This document shows positions 1 to 14,045 of a DNA stretch of 64,000 nucleotides, one piece after another (position 1 is the first letter of the stretch; each line of letters begins with the position of its first letter). The stretch is from Dicaeum eximium (lineage: Eukaryota > Chordata > Aves > Passeriformes > Dicaeidae). A program made the position numbers and the translations under genes. The DNA is taken from the NCBI GenBank assembly GCA_013396995.1, contig VWZP01008105.1, positions 62,001 through 126,000 of the forward strand. The letters are read 5' to 3'. The notes below the pieces were generated by a model, which saw only the letters and a program-made list of their open reading frames with translations, did not search any database and was not told where the DNA came from.

Positions 1-3000
1 GGTGAAACCACCAGGCTGCAATAAAAAGATTTGCCCTTGAGGCAAAAACAGGGATGGAGACAAAAAGCATTTATCATTTCCTGTCACTGTTATTGTCTCA
101 TGGTTCCTCCTCAGCTAATGCCAGACCTCTGGCAGTGGAGCGGGGAGGGATGGGAGAGCTCATGCTGTGCATCCATTGAATTAACAGTTTGAAGGAAAAG
201 GCTTCCAGTAGCTCCTTAAAGAATCAGTTAGAAGTGAAGCTCAGGCAAATATACTCTTTAGGTAGGTCCCTTTGCAGGATAGGATTTGACTTGTGAGTTA
301 TTTAATTTAGTTTAACAAAAAAGTTTTAATTCATTCAATTAAATGCACTTAAATCTGCATTATAATCCTACAGACCCATTAGAGTCAATGTGAACCCTTA
401 CAGTGACTTTTGTGATTTTGATTCTATAAAATACATTTTCTAATTATATTTATTTAATTTATTTAGTTGTAGTAAAGAGTTCTGACACAGAAAAAAAAAT
501 CTTATACTTTCTGAATTTAAATCTAATGCTCACTCTACTCCTAAAAGTCACATTTCAATGAAAGACTTCATTCTATCATCAAAGCAAATGAAACATCCAT
601 GATGTCTGAGCTCTTCTAATGTTTATCAAATGTAGATGCAATTTGAATAAGCAATAGAAATAAAATAAAAATTCCTTTCTATCAGAACTAGAATTTTCTC
701 TCTGCATTTTTTCTGCACTTAAATAATAAGCATTTAATTTAGTCCTGCCAAAACTACTAAAGAAAAACCCCCAACAAAAAAAAAAATTGAAATATCAGTG
801 CCTCCACAAAACATTGATAATTTGAAAACAATGTGCTTGACCCTTTCAAAATGTGCAACCTCACTCCTACGCTTTTATTTTTGTAGCAGCCCAAAATCTG
901 GCAAGACACTTATCTCTCCCATTGACATCACTGAATCATGGATCAGTGCACATAGGCTGGAAGCTTGTGATTAATATCTTCATGCTAGTATTTTTACACT
1001 TAGCTAACTTCCCCCTAAGAATAACTACTATCAGAAATCCAACTACTATCAGAATTTTTTGGTTCACAGTATAACTTGAAGTAATTATTGCAGGTAATTT
1101 CACACTTCCGTTGTAAAAGCAGATAAAGGCAAGCCAGATCACAGATGTGTTGTCCTCAGTGCACTCCATGAAAAAGTAAATGGCAGTCTGTGCCTAAAAA
1201 TGGTATATGCTCTTTTCTCATTTGTAAACTGTGACATGCTATTGTGGTATTTCATATGTATGTAATAACCAGAACTACTCATGCATATATTTCTTTAGTG
1301 GAAAGTGCCTCAAAAACACTTGTTTGGGGCAAAAGAATTGATGTTACTTTTTACCTACAGAAAGCTACAAGACAAGTCAGAACAGTTCCAAAGATTGTTC
1401 TTCATCAACTTTAACTTAGCTGTTCTTCAACCAGATTTCAAGGCTGATATATTTTCCATTTTGAGATAGCACTTTTACATCTTCAGCCTGACCTCTTGTC
1501 TTGTATTTAGTAACCACAGGAGTCCAGGATCTCTGCTGGGAGTCCGCAATGGCAAATAGAATCACCTCATTAAAACCAACATTGAGGTGGCAACAAGCTG
1601 AGGGGACAATAATTTCTTAAACAGCAGCAAGTTGATCTCTTGCTACCTGTTGTCTACCCAAGACCTGAGCAGATGCTCTTGCAGGGCACTGCTCTGCTAT
1701 TGCCATGCCCTCTCTGGCATCTCTGTGTTTCCCAAGCTATGGGAAATAGCTTAAATGACTTGATTTTTTTACCCTCATTTTGCACTCCTGCTTTTGGTAG
1801 CAGAAGTGGTCCCAGGCCTTCTGCAGCTCTCAGTGTTTTGCATCTTTTTACTTCTGTTCTTTCATATTCCTTGCTGTGATGAGGGAGCAGGGTCTACCTG
1901 CCAGCCATGTATGCCTAAGCAAAACTATTTTGGGCTTTGAAGTCTGAGCCAAAGACAAAGCATTCCCAGTAAGATCTGTTTCATATATATCATCTCTTAA
2001 GTATCCTTTAAATGCTTCATTAAGTCTGAGGCATTAGTACAGCAAGGAATAACTTTTCACTTAATCATTCATGACCAAGAGGTTTCTTGTAAACTGGATT
2101 CACCCTCTCATCTCCAGGCTTTTTATTCTTCTATCTCGCTCCTCATTTGAAATAGCAATCTACTACTTATCCTGAAAACAGTTCTTACCAGGCCAAAGGA
2201 AATGGTATGAAGCTGCTTTTTCCTTCTCCCCAGCCTGCAGCCAGGACAAGTCCAGAAACTCACTACTGAGTGTCAGACACAGAGTCCCAACAGGGACAGA
2301 TGTGTTCAAGCCCATGACAAGAACTGAGGAGATGAAGTCTTTCCCAGGCTGCAAATGTCTTGTTGCTTAAGAAGAGGAACTGGTCTCCCCTTTTACTGTC
2401 AAAACAGAAGAGAAATCTGGTGAATTATTTTCCATAAAGTTTGTTTTATTACTTAGTTTGCTGGCTGAGTGAAAATTCCTATGAAGCTCACAACTTTTAT
2501 TTTTTTCAGTTGCTTTTTGGGGTGATGGGACCCCATTGAGTCAGTAGATCTCCTTCATCACCCTTGAGCTTGAAATGCAAGGAAGAAAAGAAAGAATTAA
2601 AATTCTGTTCAAAGGTCAGAGAAAGCTTAAAGCCTGCAACTTGAAACCACTGGCACAAAGCTGCAGCACTTCATATTTCTGCTGGGAAGGAATCCTGCTT
2701 GTGGAATCAGAATAAAAGAAGTTCTTGTGAATCCTACCAGTGAATGCAGTGATATATACAGGCAAAAGTATACATGTATGTGTATGTGTTATGCATGCTT
2801 ATTTGTTACATATATGTACATGCATATAAAGAGGCAAATCTTTAGGGGCAGTTTTCATTTAAAATCCTTGCTTACTCCTAGATGATTAGAAAGGATAATA
2901 ATAACAATAAAAAACCCTCAAATGGGGATTAAATCCGCAAGAGAAGAAGTGTTCCATTTATTGGAGCCTTGCTTATCTCGCAAGAGTAAGGGGATTATGC

Positions 3001-6000
3001 GATTGCTTTTGTGTTCTGAACGATTGTGGCTAGACAGTTTCTGACATAATAGACTTGCCTACTGAAATAGAAACATTACTGTGAGATGGATTTGCAGCTG
3101 GCTGCAGAGATGCATTTGTCTGAACAGAAATGTCCCTTGTAACTCACTGAAACACTTGCTCTGAGCGTGGAAGTGGGGCCTTTTGGGGAAGACATACACT
3201 GACATACTTGTGTGAGGATCACAAGCCACCAGAGCCACTGGGGTGGTGCACTCAGAGAAGGGACCTGTGTTCATGAGCCCTTTTGAATTGACAATGCAAG
3301 CCCACTCCCGCTGACTGGAGGCAGGGTGTGTGAGGAAAGCTGGCTTTTGGGACGTTGCTAACCGAGGCAATGGGCACTGGGCAAGGAGCTGGATTTGCAG
3401 GAGCACAGTGGAGTTATGTAGTCAGCTGTCCCCAGGAGCGGGCTTTGGAAATATTTCTATGCCAAGGCTCCATCTTTGTGGACACACAGAGTACAGACTC
3501 CTTTCTGATAACCATCCTTAGCTTCAAATATTGCTTGGAACGCTTAGGGCTCCCTGAAGACCGTCCAGCTTTGCTCTGCTTATCCAGACTGACTGGAGTG
3601 CTGTCCTCCAGGGCTGCTGTCAGCATTTTTGAGATGGTAGCATGTTCCTTGGAAGTGTTCAGTCGTGCTTTGCTCTGGTGTTATGATCACAAAGGGCCTT
3701 TGAGTGTTAGACACAATTTTTAGCACAGCAGAAGAGAGCCTTTGAATCCCTTTCCAGCCAAGGACAGAACTTCCCTAGGTGATACTGGAGAAAGCAGAGC
3801 GGTGGTCAGTTCCTCTTCTTCTATGCCCCTGCTTTTCCTTGGGCCACCTCTTTCCCCTCTTTGGAAGCTCAGCAAGTCCCATGTGACAGAGGAGGTGCTC
3901 CCATCCAGCATGGCTGGGCAACAAGAGAACCAAAAGCCCAAGCTGGGGCTTTGGAAGCTCTCAGTGTGGGCTGGGGGCAGTCGGCCTCAGAGGAGCAGCA
4001 TAAAGCCAGTACAGAGCACGTGGGAAAAATCCTCCCCCTCTAAATCTTAAACACTGCACCCAGGCACAGCGCCAAGTCAGATCTTTGGGCTGGGCTTTGC
4101 TATTCCTCCCACCAAATCTTGGTATGTCCTTTCTGAACGTTTCACCAAAATAAAGCACGATCCCGGGGCCTCCCGTGTGTTCACGGCTGGCAGTCCCCAA
4201 GAAAAGGACAGCCTTGGAGGGATGTGCTCCAGGATGTAGCTCCTGGTGGAATGATTGAGCCTGTCTATCCTTCTTATGGATGGGGTGCAATCATGGGTCA
4301 GACCATTTTGTTAGGCAAGGCAGCCCAAGCCACAGGAGTGTCAGAAAGGGACCACAAAGGGTTAAGGTGTTCAGGCCATCACAGGCACATCAGCGTTAGT
4401 CTCCTTTCCTGTTTTCATTCATCTCTGGCCACTTCCACCAACCCACCCACTGCCACCCCTCCCCATAACCTGGTCACTCTGTTTGGGGAAGACATTAACT
4501 TTCCGCAGTGTTACTCTTACTGTGGTGTGGGGCTTTTTTCCCCTTTAAGGTTATGTAACTTTAAAATCATTTCACTTCTAAAAATCACAATAAACTTTAC
4601 ACTTTCCTGCTGTAAAACAGGCCAGTGCTGTCACTAGTTTGCCCGTTCTGGGGGATTTATGGCCCCAAGTCTGATGTGATGCAATCCTCTCATATGAAAA
4701 ATCATCACGGCTGAGCCTGTAGCACAAAGAGACGATTTAAGAGGAACGGGAATAATTAAGGCTGCCCCTTACAAGCCCAGCACAAAGGCATTTCTCAGAG
4801 CAGCCTGTACTCTTAATGAATAGGCAGAAGGGGATCTTAGTTGTCCAAGACTGAAATCCCCATGGTCTCCACCACATCTGCAAATGAAGGCGAACCTGTG
4901 TCTTTGGATTTTAGCCAATGCCTGAGGACAAAAGAGACTGAGATTCTGGTGGTTTTCTTCCTTCCTGAGCCCTCCAGGCTTTGCCAACCCTGTCTTGGTG
5001 AGGGGTGGATGCTGAATCTGTGTGGGTAGCAGCACACACACCCACACAGGCACAGCCCACATAGCTCTGTGTTACCCTCTTTCTGTTGTTTCCTCAGTAA
5101 GGAAGTGAGAGCCCCACATATTTGCATAAATAGCAGATAGGACTTCAGTTTGGCCAGGGCTCTCATCCCTTGCTCAGCAACTGCTGTATCACATGAGCCT
5201 CTGGCTTGAGCATGGCACCCCTTGGATTTAGAGTCTCCTGCTACCACATCTCCTGCATGAACCACTGAGCTTTGTGCCAGTCTAGGGCAGGAGTCTTCTC
5301 CATGTCACAGAAAAGCCCAAACCAAGGGCTGTTGAAAACCTGTGGTTGTTTCCCAGCGTCCTGGGGACTGTAGCCTTCTATGTTAAACCTCCCAGACATG
5401 TCTCTTCCCAAAGGTCCCTGCTGCAGCCTGCCTTTCTCTCAGAGACCCAAGCACCTGGTCACCACCTCCTGCTGTTCTGCTGGGGGATGAAAAAGGGTCC
5501 TGTGGTGCTCTAATCTTCCCCTCTGTCTTTTGCCTAAGGCACAAGACTGCCTATGGAGGGGAAAATTGCCCAGCAAATGAATGCCCTCCTGCCTATTTAC
5601 TATTGGCTTGAAATCTGAAACTTGAGACCAATTAGAATTCAAACAGGGCATTTAAGAAAGAGAAAAAGCCATGTTTTCGCTAAAATAATAATTTAAGTTA
5701 TGTTTTGAAAGTCCCCACCAAGACAGTTTCCCCAGAAATTCAGGGGATTTTAGACTACTACTTTAAATGAGGGTGCTTTGAAACTGGCACGTGTTGCATT
5801 AGCAGCCCTTGCTGCTGGGCTGCTCTCTCTTTGAGAATGAAATTCATGTCCAAAACGTTAAAGGAAATTGCCACTCCAGCTAAATGACAAGGTGGTAGTT
5901 TCAAAAATACCGAACTTCAGTTTATCTGCCCCCCTTCAACTAAAAAAATGATCAGTTATTGCAACAGGAACAGGTTCTGGCTGTTTCAAGCTTTTAATAA

Positions 6001-8717
6001 ATCTCACTTGTTACCTAGAAATGCGACTAAACAGAAGACCAACAAGCATGCTATGGAGACCCAGCTTTTATTTTTGCAGGATTTTGAACTAAATGATACA
6101 TATAGTTTTCAGCTTCAATTTCTGTCTTGGCTCTGTCTGCCTTTCTGAGAAGGAGACTTCTGATTATAAAAGCCTTAGGTCAACTTGCAGCTGAAAGCAC
6201 TCTAAGATCACCATCTTTGCAGCATTGTGAACACAAGTGGTGTAGTTTATTAACAATAATAAATATAAAAAATAGGATAAGTGTGCCAGTGCTAATCACA
6301 TTTCATATGAGCAGACTTCTTAATGCAGGAAAAAAATTGTCTTTGATTCAGCTCCTTGTTTACTATAATTTCTGTATTTGTTGTTTTATTTACTTCTTAA
6401 ATTCATTTCTGAGTGTGACTCACTGGTATTCTCAGCAAACTGCATTCAGGGGGACCATCTTGTCAAAAGTTAGATCTGAGAAAGTGGCTCATTTGCTCTA
6501 CATACTTATCTCATTTTCTGTTTGCAGGGCATTGGTGCAAATCCCGATATCAGATAATTGCCTTGCTTTATTTTAGCTGGAGGCGTGTTTTGAAATTTGG
6601 ACTGTTCATGTAGAATTCTCAGCATTTCACAGCTAAGTTGGGATAGTTAATTCATGTGTGGTCACATGACCCCAGTAGCATAATTTCTGTTTGTTCATTT
6701 GGTAGCCATTTCAGCATACTGGCTTTCACTGGTCAGTGAAGCAATGCCAAGAAGAGAGAGAATAGAGCTGGACTTAGCCAGTGTGGTGTCCCAAGAAGAG
6801 GTATTGTCCTAAACTCTTCTTGCAGTGCATTCCATCAGGACATCCTTCATGCTTTTCCTGAAAGCCTCTCCCATCATCCTCCTCCAAACCTCTCCTCCTC
6901 AGCTTTCTGTCACCTGTCCCTCCCTGTTTATTTCACAACCTACAAAGGAATTGGGCTCTGAGGAGCATTTGGAGCTGGACCTGCAGATGTGCAGAGGTGA
7001 CAGTGCTGCTGTGGCTGTGCCAGTCAAAGCTTTATCCAAATCCTGCCTATCTGAACTTACCAAACCATTGGGACAAAGGTCTTGTGTCACTCAGTCGTGT
7101 CCTCAGAGATGAAATGGAAAGGCACAATGCTGCTATATAGGGAAGAACAAGGAAGTGTTCTCCTGCTGTGTGTGTTCATGAAGTGTCTGGCTGAGGGCTG
7201 AGGGTTGCAACCATTCCAGTTTTCCAGCAGCTGCTTGAGAAGGGAAGGTCTTGTACAGCAGCCTCATTGGTCTTGTTATTGTAGCTTCCATTTGGCTTTG
7301 CCAAGTAATAGATCATACTCCATTTTAGAGTTCCTGTTGTAATAGATGCAAATTATTTGCACTCTTTGGTTGCTTTTTAGAGCTGGTCTACAAATAAACA
7401 TTGGGTCTTCTCCAGCGGTGAAAAATCCATAATTGTCTGAACATTGAGAGAAACATAAGTAGCTCGAGCTGCAAAATAAAGGTGTAATGATGTAGATTCA
7501 CTCCTGTTTGCCCTTCCCTTAGGCATGTTTCCTGCATAGATAGAATGTTAAGCTGGTGGTTTCAAAAGAAAGTGGGTGCAGGCTGTGTCTTTGGGCACAT
7601 GGCGAGCTCAGGTAGAAGTTGGGAGGAGATGCCATCTGCTGGGAAGTTCGGACATTGTCAGGAGGAAAAGCCGCGTTGGAAGCAGCTGTGAGCAAATGAT
7701 ACGGAAGATTAAATTAATGCTCTGTGTCTAGCCACTAGCTGGGGGTGAATCCCACCTCCCACTTTCTCTGAGTTTGGAGCGCTGGAGTGGCTGCTTTCCT
7801 CCCAGTGGGATGGTTCCACTGGTTGGCCAGCCCTGGTCCAGCCCTGGTTGGCCAAGCAGCTGCTGAATCACAGCCACCACTGCTGCTTGTGGCTGCATGG
7901 GGCTGGGAAGGGGCATGTTGGGGGCAAGAGAGGAGGAGGTCAAACAGGAGGATTTAAGGCAATCAGTAGGAGTTGGTATAAAGGAAAAACAGAAGGTTAA
8001 AAATCTAGAAATTTAAGTAAGTGGAAAGATAAATGATCCTGAAGAAGCTTTGGAAGGGAAAGCTTTTAATAGCAGGAACCACAATAACAATAATTGTCAT
8101 CATTGGGGACTGAAAAATGTGTGTCTCTAATCCAGCAAAATGTTGAACTTCCTTGAATAATGCTACTAACACCTTAGTTAAGCACTTATGCAAATGCTTG
8201 AATGATAAAGATAAATTTAAACCAAAAGCAGGAAACAGCATGTCAAGAATAAAACTGTTAATTGTTTTTTGATTTAATCCTCTGATTCTCATTACTGCTT
8301 CACTCTACAACCCACTGCGTTTTCATTGTAACTTTCAAACTTTCAAGGTGGTTGTAGAGAAGAAGGTAGAGTTTAGTGCTTTTTTCATTTCTCCCCAGTG
8401 CGTGATTGCACTAAATGTGTTTTTAATATTGCTTTTTTACCACTTTGATTTTTTATTTTGTTGTTGTTGTTGTTCACATCAGAAAACCACAAGACAGACA
8501 TTAGATATGATTTATCAGGAAGTATCTGGGGCTATGCCAGATGATTAAAAAAGAAAAAGAAAAGCACAACACACATGGGGGCCCATCTAAATAAGAGTCA
8601 TTGAGCTGCAGTCATTAAAGAGAAGTTCTCTGTAAACTGGAGTTGGAGGAGCTGACAGTAACAAAGATATCTGTATCATTTTGTCATAGGAAAGGAGAAA
8701 TGCACATATTGATGGGA
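1..8717 (+). other. MAML2: MAML2 intron 2, first visible part
   Basis: AT-rich intronic DNA. Its assignment to MAML2 intron 2 follows from exon 3 lying downstream and from the absence of the large glutamine-rich exon 2 anywhere in the window. I see no exon and no ORF with recognisable protein similarity. Visible low-complexity items are an alternating purine-pyrimidine TG/TA stretch at about 2755-2830 and a short TTG run at about 8456-8474. Overlapping short ORFs on both strands around 3.06-3.72 kb and 4.8-5.3 kb look like chance. Confidence 0.7.
2750..2830. repeat. TG/TA-rich alternating low-complexity stretch
   Basis: Irregular alternation of purine and pyrimidine with ATAT, TGTA and ATGTGTATGTG words. 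It resembles a decayed (TG)n/(TA)n microsatellite. Such alternation can favour left-handed or unwound DNA, but nothing in the surroundings indicates a role. Confidence 0.55.
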
Positions 8718-8768
8718 ATTCCTTCCAGTATCTAAAGGGGGCCTACAAGGAAGCCAGTCAGGGACATA
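8718..8768 (+). mobile_element. Short CR1 LINE fragment
   Basis: The words 'ccttccagtatctaaaggg' and 'ggcctacaaggaagc' match the well-known CR1 passage in which the standard avian copy reads CCTTCCAGTACCTGAAGGGGGCCTACAAG. Only this part of the 3' region is recognisable and no octamer tail follows. It is therefore an old or internally broken copy in the sense orientation. Confidence 0.7.
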
Positions 8769-11700
8769 ATAATGACTTGCAAGATCATGAATCATTAGAG
8801 ACTCATACAGTTCAAGTTCTTCAAAGATCATATGTCAAAGATCTAGGGGAGATAAAGTCATGCAAAATAATAGGCAGTCACAGAGGTGGCTGGGTAGATG
8901 GGTGCATAGGTGGCTATCCAGCTGGCCAGGGATTTAAGAACGTGACCTCTGGATGACCTTTGTTTCATTTGTTTGAAAGTTCAAATCCATTCTGCCTTAC
9001 CTGGGTCCTGGAACTGCCCAGTGAAGGATTTGCAGCTTGCTGGGGCTTTTATGCTGGTCTCTGTGAGGGGTCACTCCATGTAGCACCTCACCCCGGGCAG
9101 GAACACAGCTACTCCTCTTCTTGGGGTGAGGGGATGGACCTGCTCCTGCAGAGGGAATCTGTGCTATCAGAAGCATCATTGCCAGCTCCTCTCAAAAACA
9201 AGGAAACATTGTCTGGGTGATTTCTTCCAAAAATATGAAGATGGGAAAGTAAGATCATTTATGCCGTCCTTGCCACCATAAATTTCACATGAGCTCCAGA
9301 TAGCAGAACTCTGGGAAACTAAGGGATTATTCCAGTTCAGAGAAAGGAAGTGGATTTCTGGGAAGAAGAGGGAGGATGAATTTGTGTCTCTTGAGATTTA
9401 ACTACTACTGAAATTCAAAGCTCTCCAAGATTCCTGCATTTAGTTTTCATATCTGCAAAGTTTTCTTTGTGCTTGTCACAACACTTTAACACCATAGAAC
9501 ACCCAAGAACTTCTTTGTAAGAATGCAATAATACACCTAGTGTAATTAAATTAAACTATTACAATACTAATTACAGCTCAAATAATAATAGTAGCCAGAA
9601 GAAGAAGTAAGGCTGTAAATGCTACTGTTTGAAGAATTCTGCATGTACTCAGAGCCCATGATCAATATTGCAATTTTCAGTGCTGCAAGGCTTCATCACT
9701 CTCCTAGTGAAAAATAAGGTACCCTCTACAAAATGTGCCAAGTGACATGTGAGTCAGTCCAAGAGCTCTGAAATCCTGTCTGGAATGCCAGGGGAGTAGT
9801 TAAGCAGCTGCCTTTATCCCTCATTGTCATAAAATTTGACAACTTTTTGCAAATACATACAAATAATGTTTTGTTTACTTTCACTGTGAACACACATACT
9901 GCCAAAAAGGTCCAACAAAGTTTGGTGCTAATTCTTTCCCATCTTCATTTCGTTGCCTATCGATTTGGCAGGAGAAGGAATAGACAGGATTTAGGACAAA
10001 ACAAAAGTTGTCACAATCTCATTGTCAAACTTGACAGTTTTTAAAAATAACAAAGAGTCAACATCTGAAAGTAAAAAAATGGGATTTTGTGGGACTGGAA
10101 TAAAAAAGGGGGACGGGTACTGAAATACCTTCATTCACTGTTTAAAACAATTGCTCCAAGCAGGAAACTTGGCTCTAGAAGTTTTTATTAAATCAGTTCA
10201 GAGGGATCTGTTTTCAACAAATGAGATAAATGTCAAGTCAAAGTCTTTAGGCACTCAAAGTGCATCATATTTTCCTTCCCCAAGAAAGCCGAACAAAAAT
10301 GTGCACAAATGAAATTACTTACATATGTAAAAATCACATTCAGTTTAAATAATCTTTTCTTCCTGCCTGAATGTATCAACAGTGTATCAGAGCTTAATGT
10401 AATCTTTTAAGAGTGTGATCATTTGAGAATGTTTTGATCCCCTCTACTCCTTATTGTTAACCCACATCACAACAAACATGTAAACATGTATTTATCTGTA
10501 TAGCAGCTTTGTTTTGGTCACTGTAGTTCTGGGTGCCTCCCATGTGTGTAGGGACAGGGACATTAGGGAAATCAATAGTAATTCTTTACAATTTTTTTGG
10601 GGGGTCCATTTAGCAACCTCTCTCTTTTTGCTCAGTCTCTCATCTCCCATTATGTGCTTTTCCACCTCCTGGGTATCCATTTTCCTGCTGCCTACTCTCT
10701 GTTAGTGCAGCCTAATGCTGCCATGTGCATTCATAGTGGTGGGTGGGAGCCAGGACCTGGCATGGAGACAAGGGCATGCTGCTCTCATCTGCAGCTTTCA
10801 AACTTCCACTGCTGGTTAGTCCAGGGCTTTTCTGGCAATTCAGTCCCTTGCATTTTAGTAGAAATATGGCAACAATTTTAGGAGCATATATTCTGTTTTC
10901 TTGGAGAAAACAGACTGAGGAGCTGTAGTTTTAGAAAATGTTAAAACACTTCTGAGTTCTGTGAGGTCAGAAACCATGCGATAACATCAATCTCTTCATG
11001 CTAACTTAGTTCCCTGAGGTTCCCAAAGTGATGCCTAAACAGCCACAGGAAATTAGAAAGTTTTTATTTCCACTGTTTTTATTGGTGCACTACCTGATTA
11101 TGGCTTTGCAAGACAAGGGAGGGAGGGTACAAACAACTTGAAGAGGCGTAAGGGTGCTGAGGGAATCTTTCAATCCCAAAGCACCGAGATTTGTAATCCT
11201 TACTCAAGTTAGGGAAGGCTATTGTCAACAGTCCCTTGATATTTAAGCTCTCCAAGCCACTGAGTCACTGGGCCTACTCATCTGAGTCATTGCAGAAAGG
11301 GGGGAGTGCTGCTGTTGCACAGAGGACTTTAGCAAAGGCCAGTTTTCAGGGAATATCCCACTGAACAAATCCTCTCCCATCTAAATGTGAAGAATGTTCA
11401 AAACTCAGCAGAGTAGAACAAGAGAGAACTGGGGAGGGGATAGCAGGTGGGTGATGGAAAGCAAGGGTGAGCACAGTGGATCAGATGATTCTGTCTTCTC
11501 CAGGGGATGCTCAGCCAGTTTTCCATTCTTGCTTCTTATGATTCACACTTTGCTCTCCCAGCATTACTGATGGGAATCTCAAAATATCAGAGAAATGATG
11601 AAAAGAAAGCTTGTTCCTTGTTGGGTCAAAACATCAGCTACGAACAACACAACTCCAGGAAAAGCCACAGAAAATAATAGTTCTGGTGCCTCACATTCCT

Positions 11701-12844
11701 GATTACAGAATTTGATGGGGCCATTTCGCAAATCTTCCTAAATGAGCTGTCTGGCAACCAGTAAAAAGGGCCTGCACACTTCCATGCTGGGAGTATCTGG
11801 CACAGGTGTTTGTCAGATTGACCTTGCCCTCTGGTACAACAATGCTGGGTCTTGTAAAGGCCCTGAAATATGGAACTCTGTCTTTTGAGAAAAAGCTCAT
11901 GGAGGTCTTGGAAAGGAAATCAATAAGTTTTCCTTTCTATTACTATCACTGAATGCTTTCTTTGAAAGATTATTTCTCCAAGAGGCAAAAGCTTGCATTC
12001 CAGACCCTTCCATTTCTCCTATAACTCTGTAATCTCTTTTTTCACCTCTTTTTCTGAATGTAGTGATGGTCCAGCCTGATATATCTATGGAGGGCAAAAA
12101 GCCTATATCAGTCTTTACCTTTTCAGAGCTTATGAAGGTGACCCTGCTTCAGTCTCCACTCTATGTCTGCCCTGAATAGATACCAGCTGTATGCTTGGTT
12201 TGGTCCCCAGAAGATTGCAGGAAAGGTCATGATGACAGGAATTTCTCTATGATCCTTTTATTTTCCTCTCTTCCTAAAACATGACTGTGATAATAAGGAA
12301 CTTTAAGGTATTAATTTAAGCCTTAAGGTAATAATTCAAGTGTAATTCAAGTGTGTATAATAATTCAAGCTTTGTTTCTCCCCAAGATACAAACATTAGG
12401 ATTGTGTCCATTGTGTCAGCACCTCACATGTTGGCTTCCAAGTAGAAGATGAGGAGAGAGAGTATTAAATGTCTTGCTCCCATCCTATGAAAGCTATGGA
12501 CACTTGTCCTCAAAGGACAACTGAGATTTTTCAAGTACAGGCATCCCCAAGCCGCCAGAAATCCAGAATAACCAGGTTTATCCTTTCTGCTGTTGTGTAC
12601 ATGCAGGGCTGGTTCATGGACAGGGTCACTCAAGGAGGGTCTTGGACAGAGCCAGTAGGTCCCTGCAGGACCATTCTGGCTAGTGTAGGATTGTTTTGGC
12701 ATTTCTAAGTACCAGAACATAGGATATTGAGATCCTTGGGTATTTTCCCTGTGTTTTGGATGTGGTCTACTGGCTGGTTAGAGAATGTACAGCCAGGAAC
12801 GTTATTTGGGAAGAGTCGGTGTGTGTAGTTACTCTCAGTTCTTC
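8769..12844 (+). other. MAML2: MAML2 intron 2, between CR1 fragment and LTR
   Basis: Intronic DNA with no exon, RNA gene or mobile element that I can recognise. AT-rich blocks (for example about 9.5-9.6 kb and 10.2-10.5 kb) alternate with ordinary sequence. ORFs are all under 100 codons, on both strands, with no recognisable similarity. Confidence 0.6.
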
Positions 12845-13130
12845 TGTAGAAAGAACAGAGATAAATTTCCCAGGCTTGGCCTGGGAAACTCAGAGGAAAG
12901 AATTATAAACTACATCATTATCTCTTTTTGCACCTGTTATTTACAATAGTTGTCCTTTTGTGTGTTACTCTTAGCTCACCATTTGTGTGTGGGGTGCTTT
13001 CTCTACCTAGCGAGTCTGGTGATAAAAGACTCGCTGGATTTCTACTAGGGACGTTCTTCTTATAATAAAACTTTTTCTCTCACCTTCTGAATCTTGGAGT
13101 CTCTCAGTCTTGTTCCTGGCTCAACTACCA
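12845..13130 (+). mobile_element. Endogenous retrovirus LTR (~286 bp)
   Basis: The element begins TGTAGAAAG (12845) and ends ACCA (13130), so it has the TG...CA ends of an LTR. A TATA-like GATAAAAGA sits at about 13021-13029 and an AATAAA signal at 13064-13069. Then comes a short U5-like stretch ending in the pyrimidine-rich 'tcctggctcaactacca'. A primer-binding-site-like sequence follows at 13135. This order (U3 with TATA, R with poly(A) signal, U5, PBS) fits a 5' LTR on the + strand. The style resembles LTRs common in songbird genomes, but I cannot name the family. I found no second matching LTR in the window, so the provirus is broken or has lost its 3' part. Confidence 0.75.
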
Positions 13131-13134
13131 TAAA

Positions 13135-13144
13135 TGGTGACCCC
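13135..13144 (+). other. Retroviral primer-binding site, tRNA-Trp-like
   Basis: TGGTGACCCC lies four bases after the LTR end. Alpharetroviruses of birds use tRNA-Trp, and their PBS starts with the same ten bases. The following bases (tcatgt) do not continue the match perfectly, so the site is short or mutated. Four bases between LTR and PBS is slightly more than the usual two to three. Confidence 0.6.
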
Positions 13145-14030
13145 TCATGTAACAGGTGTGGATGGATTTTGGCTCTGGTTTAGCATACACCTGTTTTCTG
13201 CTCCTCATCTCTCTTAAAAGGAACTTCTATTTCCTTTTGGTAGCTATATAAATATGGAAATGTGAAGACTCTTATCTAACAAATTATCAATGGGCTAGGA
13301 GACAGCCAAATCAAGTTAGGAAAAAAAAACAAAACTGTGTGAATAAATGGTCAGGTTCTTAATAAAGGAGTTTTATCATTAGGATTAAAGCAAAGATCTT
13401 TGATGTGTAACAGACAAATAAATCTATTAAAAGGGGTAACAGTGAAAAATTTGCTCATAGGAGAAAGTACTCAGTGTAAAACTAAAAGCCAGCTATTAAA
13501 AAAAATTCCTGTCAAATAAGTGACTATAAAATGCTAAATGTCTAGAAATACAGAGTAACAGATATGGTAAAAAGAAACAATCCTGTGTCTATGTACAAAA
13601 TCATGAGCTCTGACTTAACTGCCACTGCTCAGAGATATATTGAGTTGTTATGAGTAGTTCTCTGAAAATATCAGGGTCAACAGTTAGTGGAAAGGCAAAT
13701 AGCACATACAAAATATTGGCAAGGGACTAGAAAGCAGACTACAAAAATCCACTAGCCCAGTATCTCAACCCATGATTCACAATTCACTCCCATGTTGACC
13801 GCTGCAGTGCAATTCTGTTCTCTCTAGAAGAGGATCAGAGAAAGGCACAAAGGTGATCAAGAGAAATCTGGGAGGGCCTGGTGGAGGCATGCAAGTATGA
13901 TTGACATGAAGAAGTTATATGAGGGGGAGAAGCATTCTATTTGCCTTCTGTTTCCTGTACTCCAGGTATTTATTACCAGTTACTGTTGGAAACAGGATAC
14001 TCAGGTAACTGGAGCTGCTTGCTGGCTCTT
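13145..14030 (+). mobile_element. Possible degenerate retroviral internal sequence
   Basis: The AT-rich sequence after the primer site has no open frame of useful length and no recognisable gag, protease or polymerase motif. It is placed here as a possible leader or decayed internal part only because it follows LTR and PBS directly. The right-hand boundary is unknown. It could equally be ordinary intron DNA next to a solo LTR with a few bases of leader. Confidence 0.3.
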
Positions 14031-14045
14031 GTGCTCATTTAAAGA

